From NCBI GenBank assembly GCA_008671135.1, contig RQAP01000006.1, forward strand, positions 1 through 64,000: a DNA stretch of 64,000 nt, read 5' to 3'. The position numbers and the translations under genes are program-made. The notes under the pieces are model-generated. The model ran no database searches. It saw nothing but the letters and a program-made list of their open reading frames with translations, and had not been told where the DNA came from. This DNA is from Collinsella aerofaciens. GTDB taxonomy: Bacteria; Actinomycetota; Coriobacteriia; Coriobacteriales; Coriobacteriaceae. Positions within the stretch are counted from its first letter, which is position 1; the number at the start of each line of letters is the position of its first letter. Of this stretch, positions 26,398 to 34,567 are shown in pieces.

Positions 26398-26845
26398 GCC
26401 CGCTCCTCAACTCGACCGTATGGACACTGTAGCCGCAAGACCATACAAGCCGCGCTATGAATAGAGCGACCTTGTGTTTTAGGTTGTCTTTTGGTACGAA
26501 AGCGGCAAGTTTTTGTACAGCGAGGGCCGATTGTTATTAATCCCCCGACTAATCGGTCTTTAAGCAGGTAAATGAGCTTGTCAGCTTGTCCCATCCAAGC
26601 GGCAGTGTAACGCAGATGAACAAGGTTCAGCCATGTCATTCAACTCGCCTAGCACCCGCTACCGTCTACGACCTTTTAGTGGCATTTTTGCATAGAATCT
26701 GATAAGGAATGAATCAAGCTGTTGGGCATCCGGCATTCGTCAAGCTAGCGGCAAGTTTTTGGTCAAGTGGGCGGAAAGGGATAGCAAAAAGGCCCCCGCA
26801 AAGCGGAGGCCTTAGGCAGGGTTATGTCGAGCTGCAGGATTCGCG
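26398..26845. other. 448-bp intergenic region with a 15-bp direct repeat
   Basis: AGCGGCAAGTTTTTG occurs at 26501 and 26747, in the same orientation 246 bp apart, within AT-richer sequence upstream of the large regulator. It may be a regulator binding site. No gene is seen. The nagB terminator lies at the right end. Confidence 0.5.
26791..26811 (-). terminator. nagB terminator
   Basis: GGCCCCCGC / GCGGAGGCC around AAA. On the minus strand it is followed by TTTTTGC. It lies 34 nt after the nagB stop. Confidence 0.88.
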
Positions 26846-27574
26846 CTACTTGCAGAGCGAAAGAGCGGCCTCGTCGGCAACGACAACGCAGTTGGTGTGC
26901 AGCTGCAGGATCGAAGCCGGGCACTCGGGTGTAACCGGACCATAGCACATGTCATGCACAGCCTGAGCCTTGGCCTCGCCGTTGGCGACGACCAGGATCA
27001 TGCGGGCATACATGATGGTCTGGGTACCCATGGTGTAGGCCTGACGGGGAACATCGTCGATGCTGTCGAACAGGCGGCTGTTGGCCTGAATGGTGCTCTC
27101 GGTGAGGTCGACGCAGTGCGTGCCCTTGGAGAAGTGGTCATCGGGCTCGTTGAAGCCGATGTGGCCGTTGTTGCCAATGCCGAGCAGCTGCAGATCCGGG
27201 TAACCGGCGGCGGCGACAATCTTGTCGTACTCAGAGCAGGCAGCGGCGGCGTCGGGGTTGGAGCCATCGGGCACATGCGTGTTGTTCAGGTCGATGTTGA
27301 TGTGATCGAAGAAGTTCTCGCGCATGAAGTAGTGATAGCTCTGGGGATCGTCGTGCGAAAGGCCGCGATACTCGTCCAGGTTGTAGGTGCTGACCTCGGC
27401 AAAGTCGACGTCGCCCTTCTCGTACCAAGCAGCGAGCTGCTTGTAGGCACCGATCGGGGTGGAGCCGGTGGCAAGGCCCAGCACACAGTCGGGCTTGAGG
27501 ATAACCTGGGCCGAGATGATATTAGCGGCCTTGCGGCTCATATCCTCGTAGTCTTTAGCTTTAATGATCTTCAT
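26846..27574 (-). CDS. nagB: glucosamine-6-phosphate deaminase
   Basis: A 242-residue enzyme converting glucosamine-6-phosphate to fructose-6-phosphate and ammonia. The phosphate loop GLATGSTPIGAYKQL, STYNLDEYRGL, LLGIGNNGHIGFNEP and the C-terminal THCVDL / QAYTMGTQTIM blocks are family signatures. The ATG is preceded by AAAGGA; the frame extends far upstream through the leader without a site. Length is normal for the short (Bacillus-like) NagB without the C-terminal allosteric segment of E. coli. Neighbouring EIIA-Glc and GlmM place it in amino-sugar and envelope metabolism. Confidence 0.96.
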   Translation of the reverse strand: MKIIKAKDYEDMSRKAANIISAQVILKPDCVLGLATGSTPIGAYKQLAAWYEKGDVDFAEVSTYNLDEYRGLSHDDPQSYHYFMRENFFDHINIDLNNTHVPDGSNPDAAAACSEYDKIVAAAGYPDLQLLGIGNNGHIGFNEPDDHFSKGTHCVDLTESTIQANSRLFDSIDDVPRQAYTMGTQTIMYARMILVVANGEAKAQAVHDMCYGPVTPECPASILQLHTNCVVVADEAALSLCK

Positions 27575-27771
27575 TACGCGTCCTTTCTCGTACAAGAGAG
27601 GCAAGGCTCCCTTACAAGCACTTGCCCGCGGCCCGCGTCGGCCGCAACCAACGTGTGCGGCCACCAGGGCGAGGTCGCGTAATGTATGTGTCTCGTGTCT
27701 AACCGCGTCGAGGCCCCTGCCCGTCCACGGTGACCCAAAGCTGTTTAGCCTCGGACAAATCCCATCTTGCC

Positions 27772-27805
27772 ACGGAGGGCGTCCTCTTTCAAGGGCGCCC
27801 TCCGT
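27772..27805. terminator. stem-loop between crr and nagB
   Basis: Perfect 10-bp arms ACGGAGGGCG / CGCCCTCCGT around a 14-nt loop. No long T-run follows on either strand, so it is a probable terminator of EIIA transcription with weak T support. Confidence 0.6.
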
Positions 27806-27845
27806 AAACGTGTTTGAATTGTAGGCTAATGGCCACGTGCACTTG

Positions 27846-28343
27846 TTAGCGCTCGCGAGCAACGATGAGTTGGTCCATCTCTTCGACATGCACGCCAACG
27901 GAGCCCTTGATACTCGAGAACTCAACGGAGTTGCACACCAAGATGGGAACCGTCACATCGTAGCCCTCGGCAGCAATTGCCTCGCGATCGAACTCAATGA
28001 GTACATCGCCCTTATGGACGATGTCACCCACTTGCGCATGTACGGTAAAGTGCTTGCCCTCGAGCTGAACAGTGTCCAAACCAACGTGGATGAGCACGTC
28101 CAAGCCATCGACCGTGTTAAGCGCAACAGCGTGTCCCGTGGGAAAAATGGCCTCGACCTTGGCATCAGCCGGTGCAATCACACGCGTTCCGGTGGGCCGA
28201 ATCGCCACGCCCTGGCCCAAAAGGCCGGTGGCAAACGTCTGGTCGTTTACCTCGGAAAGCGGAATGACATCGCCCGAGATGGGAGCATCCAGCGTAAGGA
28301 CTCGACTACGCATACCAAAAGACCTTAGGACTTTAGTGAACAT
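27846..28343 (-). CDS. crr: PTS glucose-type EIIA component
   Basis: A 165-residue EIIA-Glc domain that passes phosphate from HPr to EIIB and often acts as a regulator. The phosphorylated His is His86 in VLIHVGLDTV, with the second active-site His71 in FPTGHAVAL. The N-terminal LTLDAPISGDVIPLSEV and the PADAKVEAIF block fit the family. The chosen ATG follows a GAGGGGGAGC site. It is encoded alone, without EIIB/EIIC nearby. It may serve nagE-like or other sugar permeases elsewhere. Confidence 0.94.
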   Translation of the reverse strand: MFTKVLRSFGMRSRVLTLDAPISGDVIPLSEVNDQTFATGLLGQGVAIRPTGTRVIAPADAKVEAIFPTGHAVALNTVDGLDVLIHVGLDTVQLEGKHFTVHAQVGDIVHKGDVLIEFDREAIAAEGYDVTVPILVCNSVEFSSIKGSVGVHVEEMDQLIVARER

Positions 28344-28414
28344 GCTCCCCCTCGGACATACCAATCAATCAAAATAATCTTAACAGTTTACCACTTGGCA
28401 ACGGTTTTTGACCA

Positions 28415-29752
28415 TTAGGGAAGTTCGCGCTTGACAACCTCGACGATGTCGTCGACAACGCGCTGGGTCAGCTCGTGCGTCTCGGCCTCGGCCATCACGC
28501 GGACCAGCGGCTCGGTACCGCTCGGGCGCACCAGAATGCGGCCGCGGCCGTCAAGCTCCTTCTCGGCAGCAGCGACGGCATCCCAGATGGGCTGGCAATC
28601 GTCCAGACCAGCCTTGTTGTCGGAATGCACGTTGACGAGCACCTGCGGGTACTTCTTCATAATGCCGGCAAGGTCGGTGAGGGTACGACCGGTGCGCTTG
28701 AGCACGGCCAGCAGCTGCAGAGCCGTCACCAAGCCGTCACCGGTGGTGTTGTGCTCCAGGAAGATGATGTGGCCGGACTGTTCGCCGCCGATGACGGCGC
28801 CGTCCGCGAGCATGCGCTCCAGAACGTAGCGGTCGCCCACGGCGGTCTGGACCATCTCGAAGCCCTGTTCCTTCATAGCGATGGAGAAGCCCAGGTTGCA
28901 CATGACGGTCGAGACGATCTCGGAGTTGGCGAGCTTGCCGCGAGCGGCGAGGTCAGAACCGCAGATAGCCAGGATGTAGTCACCGTCGATCTCATTGCCC
29001 TCGCTGTCCACAAAGAGCACGCGGTCGGCGTCGCCGTCGTGGGCCAGACCGATGTCAGCGTGGGTGCGCAGCACGAGCTCGCGCAGGGGCTCAAGGTGCG
29101 TAGAGCCGCACTCAACGTTAATGTCGGTGCCGCAGTAATCGGTGTTGATGGCATGGACCGTGGCACCCAGGCGCTGCAGCGCGGCGGGCGTAGTCTGGCA
29201 GGAAGCACCGTGACCGCAGTCGACGGCAACGACCAGGCCATCGAGCCTCAGGCCATCAAGCGTATCGATGGCATGATCGACATATGCCTTGCGAGCGTCC
29301 TTCATCTTGATGATGTGGCCAACGCCGGCACCGGTCGGCAGCGTATCGGCAGCCATGGCTTCCTCGGACATGACCCAGGCGCTGATCTCTTCCTCGACAG
29401 CATCGGGAAGCTTCATGCCCTTGCGGCTAAAGAACTTGATGCCGTTGAACTCCGGCGGATTGTGCGAAGCGGAGATGACAATGCCGCCGTCGAGCTCGTT
29501 TTGAACAGTGAGCAGCGCCACGGCAGGCGTGGGAATGACGCCGCAGCAATGCGGACGGCCGCCCTCGGCCATAATGCCGGCGGTCAGAGCGCTCTCGAGC
29601 ATGGTGCCCGAAAGGCGCGTGTCGCGGCCGATGCAAATATCCGGACCAAGGAACTTGGTCGCCGCGCGGCCCAGGCGAAACGCGAGGTCGCACGAGAGGT
29701 CGGCATTGGCGACGCCACGGACGCCATCGGTACCGAAGATGTTCTGGGGCAT
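28415..29752 (-). CDS. glmM: phosphoglucosamine mutase
   Basis: A 445-residue alpha-D-phosphohexomutase that converts glucosamine-6-phosphate to glucosamine-1-phosphate for UDP-GlcNAc synthesis. The phosphoserine loop is VISASHNPPEFNG (Ser96). The metal loop is DGDADRVLFVD. The sugar loop is GGEQSGHI, and the phosphate-binding loop RPSGTEPLVRVM lies near the C-terminus. Length is normal. It follows rplM-rpsI, a common order in Gram-positive bacteria, with a terminator between. Confidence 0.97.
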   Translation of the reverse strand: MPQNIFGTDGVRGVANADLSCDLAFRLGRAATKFLGPDICIGRDTRLSGTMLESALTAGIMAEGGRPHCCGVIPTPAVALLTVQNELDGGIVISASHNPPEFNGIKFFSRKGMKLPDAVEEEISAWVMSEEAMAADTLPTGAGVGHIIKMKDARKAYVDHAIDTLDGLRLDGLVVAVDCGHGASCQTTPAALQRLGATVHAINTDYCGTDINVECGSTHLEPLRELVLRTHADIGLAHDGDADRVLFVDSEGNEIDGDYILAICGSDLAARGKLANSEIVSTVMCNLGFSIAMKEQGFEMVQTAVGDRYVLERMLADGAVIGGEQSGHIIFLEHNTTGDGLVTALQLLAVLKRTGRTLTDLAGIMKKYPQVLVNVHSDNKAGLDDCQPIWDAVAAAEKELDGRGRILVRPSGTEPLVRVMAEAETHELTQRVVDDIVEVVKRELP

Positions 29753-29809
29753 AGGATTGCTCCTTCCCTAGCAGGCGATATACAACCGCCCACCCTAGTC
29801 GAAAAAGAA

Positions 29810-29845
29810 AAGCGGGACCCGCCGAGGAATCGGCAGGCCCCGCTT
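29810..29845 (-). terminator. rpsI terminator
   Basis: A long stem AAGCGGG-CC-GCCGA / TCGGC-GG-CCCGCTT followed on the minus strand by TTCTTTTTC, 30 nt after rpsI. Confidence 0.88.
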
Positions 29846-29875
29846 GTACATTGTATCTCGAAAGGAGATAAAACC

Positions 29876-30271
<396 letters not shown>

Positions 30272-30273
30272 CT

Positions 30274-30717
30274 TTAAGCCTCCAGCTCAATCTTCGTGGG
30301 GTTCTGGGCAGCATGCGGATGCTCGGCACCAGCGTAGACCTTAAGCTTGGTCATCTGGGCACGGCCGAGGGTGGTCTTGGGCAGCATGCCGCGAACGGCG
30401 CGCTCGATGACCTTCTCCGGGTGCTTCTCCATAGCCTGGCGGAAGCTCTCAGCCTTGAGGCCGCCGTTGTAGCCGCTGTGGCGATAATAGGTCTTCGTGT
30501 CGGCCTTATTACCGGTAAGCTGGACCTTATCGGCGTTGATGACGACAACGAAGTCGCCGCAGTCGCTGTTGGGCGTGAACTGGGGCTTGTTCTTACCGCG
30601 CAGGATCATTGCGATCTGGGTGGCAAGACGGCCCAGGACAGCACCATCGGCGTCGACGAGAACCCAGTTGCGCTGGACCTCGCCCTGCTTGGCGTAGTGA
30701 GTCGATTTCGAAATCAC
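30274..30717 (-). CDS. rplM: ribosomal protein L13
   Basis: A 147-residue large-subunit protein. WVLVDADGAVLGRLATQIA, the KTYYRHSGYNGGLK motif and AVRGMLPKTTLGRAQMTKLKVYAG are family signatures. The start is GTG, fixed by GGAGG seven nt upstream. It heads the rplM-rpsI operon. Confidence 0.98.
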   Translation of the reverse strand: MISKSTHYAKQGEVQRNWVLVDADGAVLGRLATQIAMILRGKNKPQFTPNSDCGDFVVVINADKVQLTGNKADTKTYYRHSGYNGGLKAESFRQAMEKHPEKVIERAVRGMLPKTTLGRAQMTKLKVYAGAEHPHAAQNPTKIELEA

Positions 30718-30910
30718 TTAGACTCCTCCATGTACAGTACGTGTTGTTACAGAGATTCACGGGGCTCTGCAAGTAACCCGTCCATATTACCCCGCTCGCC
30801 GTACGAGTCAACAGGTATTTTGGCTCCGACCAGAGTTTCTGCACATGTCATCCACGAGCCGTGATTTTCCAGCTCTTTAGCTGTTGCCATTTTTTGAGGG
30901 TTCGCCGTCG

Positions 30911-31789
30911 TTAGCGCTCAACGAACTCTTGGATTTCCGCGAGCAGACGCTTTGCCTCCTGACGGCCCTGGATATACAGGTCCAAAAGCTTTGCCGAATC
31001 GTGCTCGACATGGCCGACCTCGACCGGCTTTTGCGGAGCGACGACCAACGCACGGCCCTCGCGCTCATACTTCCACAGGTGCATGCGCTGGATGTTGTAA
31101 CGGTCGTGGCGCGTCTCGATAGCCTCGAGCAGATAGGGGTAGTCGGCATAGCGGGCGCGCGCGGCAGGCATAAACTCGTAGGGCTTTTTCTCGTACGAGC
31201 GGTCCTGCGTGACAATGACAACCGCGCGATCGAAGCCCGCCTCCTCCAGCACGTGCTCGATAGGAACCGAATCGGCCACACCGCCGTCGACGTATTTGTG
31301 CCCGTCAATCTCGACCGGCGGCGTCACCAGCGGCAGCGACGTCGATGCGCGCACAGCGTCGAGATCGAGCACGGCGCTTTTGACCGGCAGGTACGCGGCG
31401 GTTCCAAAAAGCATGTCCGTCGCGACGGCGTACATCTCGATGGGGCTCGCGTCGAACGTCTCGTTGTCAAAGGGGTCCAGGCGGTCCTGGACATCGTTGA
31501 AGATAAAGTCGTAACCCACAATAGAGCCCGTGGACGCAAACGATGCGGCGCCCATGAAGCGACTGTCGTTGCAGAAAGCCAGGTTGATGCGGTTGGCACG
31601 GCCGATCTGGTGCGACTTATAGTTCACGCCGTTGAGGGCGCCGGCCGAGACGCCGTACACCGCCGGGATTTCGACACCAGCCTCCATGAGGACGTCGAGC
31701 ACGCCTGCGGTAAATTGCCCGCGAAAGCTACCGCCCTCCAGGACGAGCGCGACCTTGCCGGCGTTCTTTGCCTTATCTTCTGCAGTCAT
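30911..31789 (-). CDS. patatin-like phospholipase
   Basis: A 292-residue patatin-fold hydrolase. The oxyanion loop is GGSFRG (about 19-24), the nucleophile Ser48 lies in GVSAG and Asp168 in DGG forms the Ser-Asp dyad. The sequence is close to the bacterial YjjU-like group with C-terminal helices (LDLYIQGRQEAKRLLAEIQEF). No signal peptide is present, so it is probably cytosolic or membrane-associated. It probably acts on lysophospholipids or lipid esters. It is monocistronic. Immediately upstream lies the 62-bp hairpin array. Confidence 0.9.
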   Translation of the reverse strand: MTAEDKAKNAGKVALVLEGGSFRGQFTAGVLDVLMEAGVEIPAVYGVSAGALNGVNYKSHQIGRANRINLAFCNDSRFMGAASFASTGSIVGYDFIFNDVQDRLDPFDNETFDASPIEMYAVATDMLFGTAAYLPVKSAVLDLDAVRASTSLPLVTPPVEIDGHKYVDGGVADSVPIEHVLEEAGFDRAVVIVTQDRSYEKKPYEFMPAARARYADYPYLLEAIETRHDRYNIQRMHLWKYEREGRALVVAPQKPVEVGHVEHDSAKLLDLYIQGRQEAKRLLAEIQEFVER

Positions 31790-31876
31790 GTTGACCTCCT
31801 GCGATTGCGTTTTGGCTTTCTTCTACCCAGTTTTGGGATGGTGAGAGCGCAGGTTTTTCGAGGCGGCAGGTGAAGC

Positions 31877-32146
31877 GGAAAGTGTGTCCCGTTCTCAGAG
31901 CAAATTCCGGGTCTCATTTTCCGCTGAGCCCACCATCAGGAAAATGAATCCCATTCCGAGCTTAGATTCCGGGATGCGCTTTCCGCTTGAGCTGCCATTG
32001 GGAAAGCATGTCCCACTCTACGGCGGGATTCCGGGTCGCAGTTTCCGCTTGAGGCGCCATCCGGAAACTACGTCCCAGTCTGAGCGCGGATTCCGGGACA
32101 CGCTTTCCGCCTGGGCCGCCATTGGGAAAGCGCGTCCCGGTCTGCG
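31877..32146. repeat. 62-bp-period tandem array forming successive hairpins
   Basis: Units begin GGAAA-n4-5-TCCC at 31877, 31939, 32001, 32063 and 32125, exactly 62 bp apart (four full units and a partial one). Each ends with GATTCCGGG-n5-TTTCC. The right arm of one unit pairs with the left arm of the next across a 16-nt loop (for example GGGTCTCATTTTCC with GGAAAATGAATCCC). Sixty-two is not a multiple of three and no frame is conserved, so it is non-coding. Confidence 0.75.
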
Positions 32147-32154
32147 TTGCCAAG

Positions 32155-32412
32155 GCGTTTTCTTTACGCTCGCGCCCTGCATAGAGTTCGATTCTCCGCG
32201 GGTAGAGATGACGTTGGCGCGGGGGCATTGTCGGCTGTCATCCGATCGACATCGCATCTGTTTTGGGCTGAGGCATTGCGCGGAGAATCCGCGTATTTAC
32301 TTCGCAAATACGCACCGGCTTCGGCCGCCTACCGGCGTCCTCGCCCGCGGGCTAAAAACGCTTACGCGTTTTCTTTACGCCCGCGCCCTGCACAGAGTTC
32401 GATTCTCCGCGG
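32155..32412 (+). repeat. 47-bp direct repeat carrying an inverted tmRNA T-arm-like sequence
   Basis: 32155-32201 and 32366-32412 match at 45 of 47 positions. Both end in GAGTTCGATTCTCCGCGG, which matches the T-arm and 3' stem of the adjacent tmRNA but on the opposite strand. The spacer contains further hairpins (GCGTATTT / AAATACGC). It resembles attachment-site debris at an RNA gene end. Confidence 0.6.
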
Positions 32413-32430
32413 TACGGACTAGAAATAAAA

Positions 32431-32460
32431 AGACAGGCAGATACGAATATCTACCTGTCT
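32431..32460 (-). terminator. tmRNA terminator
   Basis: AGACAGGCAGATA / TATCTACCTGTCT with loop CGAA. On the minus strand it is followed by TTTTTATTTC, 8 nt after the tmRNA CCA end. Confidence 0.88.
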
Positions 32461-32468
32461 GTTGCTTA

Positions 32469-32832
32469 TGGTGGAGGCGCGGAGAATCGAACTCCGGTCC
32501 ACGAAAGCCCCTTGATTGGCATCTCCAAGCTCAGTCGCTGGTTTAGTCTCGGACGCTTTGCGCGCAGCGACACGCTCGCGGCGTCCTAACCGGTTCGGTC
32601 TTAGCCTGCGCCATACCGATTACGTGCGCAGGAGCATTCCCCTAACATGACGTCGCGCCGGTGTCGGGGAAATCACCGGGTTGACGCGCCGCTATAAACT
32701 AAGCAGCGAGAGCCATAGGCTCAAAAGAAGAGTTGTTGTCAATTCAATTTGACGGTACCCCTGTTTAACGAGGCGAGGAGACCTCGGCTTGCTTCCTCTC
32801 TCAGAGCTATCGTGTCGAAACCAGTCGCCCCC
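32469..32832 (-). ncRNA. ssrA: transfer-messenger RNA
   Basis: A 364-nt tmRNA with encoded CCA. The 5' end GGGGGCGACTGGTTTCGACA and the 3' end GGAGTTCGATTCTCCGCGCC + TCCACCA form the 7-bp acceptor stem and T arm of the tRNA-like domain. The tag frame (32699-32740) encodes DNNSSFEPMALAA after the alanine brought by tmRNA, ending in the proteolysis signal ALAA. The resume codon GAC is inferred from the frame; Asp is also used in mycobacterial tags. Confidence 0.95.
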
Positions 32833-33069
32833 GAATGTCGGGAAAGTCTGGATGGCATTGGGCACGAGCACCCAACACCCGTCGACTTTTCAAGGAACAT
32901 GCGGGGCGAGCCCCGCTTGTGGAGTGTTATCTTACCACGTTCTGAAAGCGGACAGCTGTTCTATGCACGAGCTGTGAAGACCCCAATGTGCGCCGCACTT
33001 CGCACTTTTGCTACCGATCGCGTCACGTATATTTTCGCCAAGCAAAATTGACCCGTCGAAAGGACCGCC

Positions 33070-33504
33070 ATGGATACCAAGCAGCAACTCGTCAATGCCC
33101 TCGCAGGCCTGGGCTCAACCATTACCGAAGCTATGGATGTCATCGAAGGCTTTGTCCCCTGCGGACATCCCGCCCTCACGGTATCGAACGCACTCGTCGC
33201 GCTGGACGCCGACGATGATGCAGCTCTCGCCCAGCAGCTTGAGACCGTCGAGGGCTTTATCGACCACGTGAGTGAGAACCGCGGCGTGGCCGCCTACCAC
33301 GGCATCGAGGTAGAGCTCGCAGGTCCCAAGGCCGATCTGCTCGCAGCAATCCGCGAGGTAGGTACCCTTATGCAGACTGCAGGCGTCAAGAACACCCAGG
33401 TCAACGAGTGGGTCTACCGCAGTCTGGCAGCACTCGACAGCTCAGACGAAAAGGCAGCCGAGCAGCTCGCAGAAAGTCCCACCATTAAGGCCGAGCTTTT
33501 GTAA
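33070..33504 (+). CDS. hypothetical protein, 144 aa
   Basis: Not recognised. A small acidic, mostly helical cytosolic protein with three similar helix-turn-helix blocks: GSTITEAMDVIEGFVPCG, DDDAALAQQLETVEGFIDHV and KADLLAAIREVGTLMQTAG. AAAGGA lies 6 nt upstream of the ATG. It is monocistronic between tmRNA and the convergent toxin-antitoxin pair. There is no signal peptide and no cysteine cluster. Confidence 0.8.
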   Translation: MDTKQQLVNALAGLGSTITEAMDVIEGFVPCGHPALTVSNALVALDADDDAALAQQLETVEGFIDHVSENRGVAAYHGIEVELAGPKADLLAAIREVGTLMQTAGVKNTQVNEWVYRSLAALDSSDEKAAEQLAESPTIKAELL

Positions 33505-33562
33505 ATAGCAGACGCGAGTCCCTTGGCGCATCGTCGTCCAAGAGGCCCGCAAACAGTTCGCG

Positions 33563-34078
33563 TCAACCGATAGCCGCGCCGCCGCGTTCGGCCAAAGCAA
33601 GAATCGACATCATTTGGCGCGGGGTCTTCGCTGCAAGATCGGCATGTTCGAGCAGCTTGTGATCGTTGGTCACTAAGTAATCGACCTGTGCGCGCTTGCA
33701 CGCGGCGAGCACCAAGTTGTCCTCGTAATCGCGATGGAGCGTCAGATATTTGTCGGCTAGCCACAGATCGGATGCGTCTGCACCCACGGCCGTAGCGTTT
33801 TCGGTCATGTTCCGAACAAACGCCAACGCCGCATCGCCAATTGCACGGGCAGATGCCTCGTCGAGCGCTCCCCCGCTGGCAAGAACGCTACGCTTCAGCT
33901 CGTGTTGGACAACGTACAGCACGTCCTTGGCGATATGCACCGGAAAGAACAGCAATGCCCCCGTCTCCGCCGCCTGCCCAATAAACGCACGCGCGGCAAG
34001 CGACTCGGCATGGTCGACGCAAAACGAATCAACCCATACGTTGGCGTCCACCATTATTTTGAGGGGAGCCCCGCTCAC
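33563..34078 (-). CDS. PIN-domain toxin (VapC-like) of a type II toxin-antitoxin pair
   Basis: A 171-residue PIN-fold ribonuclease candidate. Acidic residues expected at the active site are Asp11 in IMVDANVWVDSF, those in HRDYEDNLVLAACKR and the Asp in YLVTNDHKLL. The GTG start overlaps the antitoxin stop (GTGA) and has AAGGGGA seven nt upstream; an ATG eight codons later lacks a site. PIN toxins cleave tRNA or rRNA. It lies downstream of a RelB-like antitoxin in the usual order. The target is unknown. Confidence 0.85.
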   Translation of the reverse strand: MSGAPLKIMVDANVWVDSFCVDHAESLAARAFIGQAAETGALLFFPVHIAKDVLYVVQHELKRSVLASGGALDEASARAIGDAALAFVRNMTENATAVGADASDLWLADKYLTLHRDYEDNLVLAACKRAQVDYLVTNDHKLLEHADLAAKTPRQMMSILALAERGGAAIG

Positions 34079-34428
34079 AGGATCATCCCCTTTTGGCGAT
34101 AGCGCTCGTCCATGGCTTCGGAATAGATTGTGTCCCAACCGCGATCGTCGGATACGGGCGACGTAGCGATGCCCAAATCTGCATAAAGCCGGTCTGCCGC
34201 TGCCCACGACGCGGCGAACGGAGTATCGGGCGCGACGGTCTGCTGCCGGTCGTCGACGGCCGCAAGCACTTCCTCGCACTGCCCGCCACCCTGCGCGACC
34301 TTGGCCACGACCTTTTTGATGAGCTCGGGCAGCGAGACGCCCGAAAGCCGCAGCGCTTCCTCGGCGCGCTCTTTAACCGAGCGATCTACGCGAACATTCA
34401 CCTGTGCCATGCTGCCAACGGTAGCCAT
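34075..34428 (-). CDS. RelB/DinJ-like antitoxin
   Basis: A 117-residue protein with an N-terminal ribbon-helix-helix segment (MAQVNVRVDRSVKERAEEALRLSGVSLPELIKKVV), typical of RelB/DinJ antitoxins, and a C-terminal part (about 75-117) that would wrap the toxin. The ATG is supported by AAGGTGAGG. It overlaps the PIN gene by 4 nt. A short palindrome 24 nt upstream fits autoregulation. RelB/DinJ antitoxins usually pair with RelE/YafQ toxins, so the PIN partner is a less usual combination. Confidence 0.85.
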   Translation of the reverse strand: MATVGSMAQVNVRVDRSVKERAEEALRLSGVSLPELIKKVVAKVAQGGGQCEEVLAAVDDRQQTVAPDTPFAASWAAADRLYADLGIATSPVSDDRGWDTIYSEAMDERYRQKGMIL

Positions 34429-34451
34429 CTCAACCTCACCTTCAGCATTTA

Positions 34452-34464
34452 CTAGCATTGCTAG
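34452..34464. promoter_or_regulatory. operator-like palindrome of the toxin-antitoxin pair
   Basis: CTAGCA-T-TGCTAG, a perfect 13-bp palindrome, lies 24 nt upstream of the antitoxin start, where ribbon-helix-helix antitoxins usually bind. Confidence 0.5.
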
Positions 34465-34506
34465 CACGAGCATATATCCGAGCTAACATATCGTCAAACA
34501 AAAGAA

Positions 34507-34548
34507 GGCCTGCACCCTGACGGCTGCGGTGCCGCCCGAATGCAGGCC
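34507..34548 (-). terminator. terminator of the P-type ATPase operon
   Basis: GGCCTGCA / TGCAGGCC outer stem with an inner GGCTGC / GGTGCCGCC stem. On the minus strand it is followed by TTCTTTTGTTTG, 20 nt after the ATPase stop. Confidence 0.8.
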
Positions 34549-34567
34549 ATATACTCAATCGAAAACG

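Noticed and set aside
31877..32146. 62-bp array considered as a CRISPR array
   Set aside because: Units are tandem copies that diverge throughout, with no constant repeat alternating with unique spacers, and no cas genes are present.
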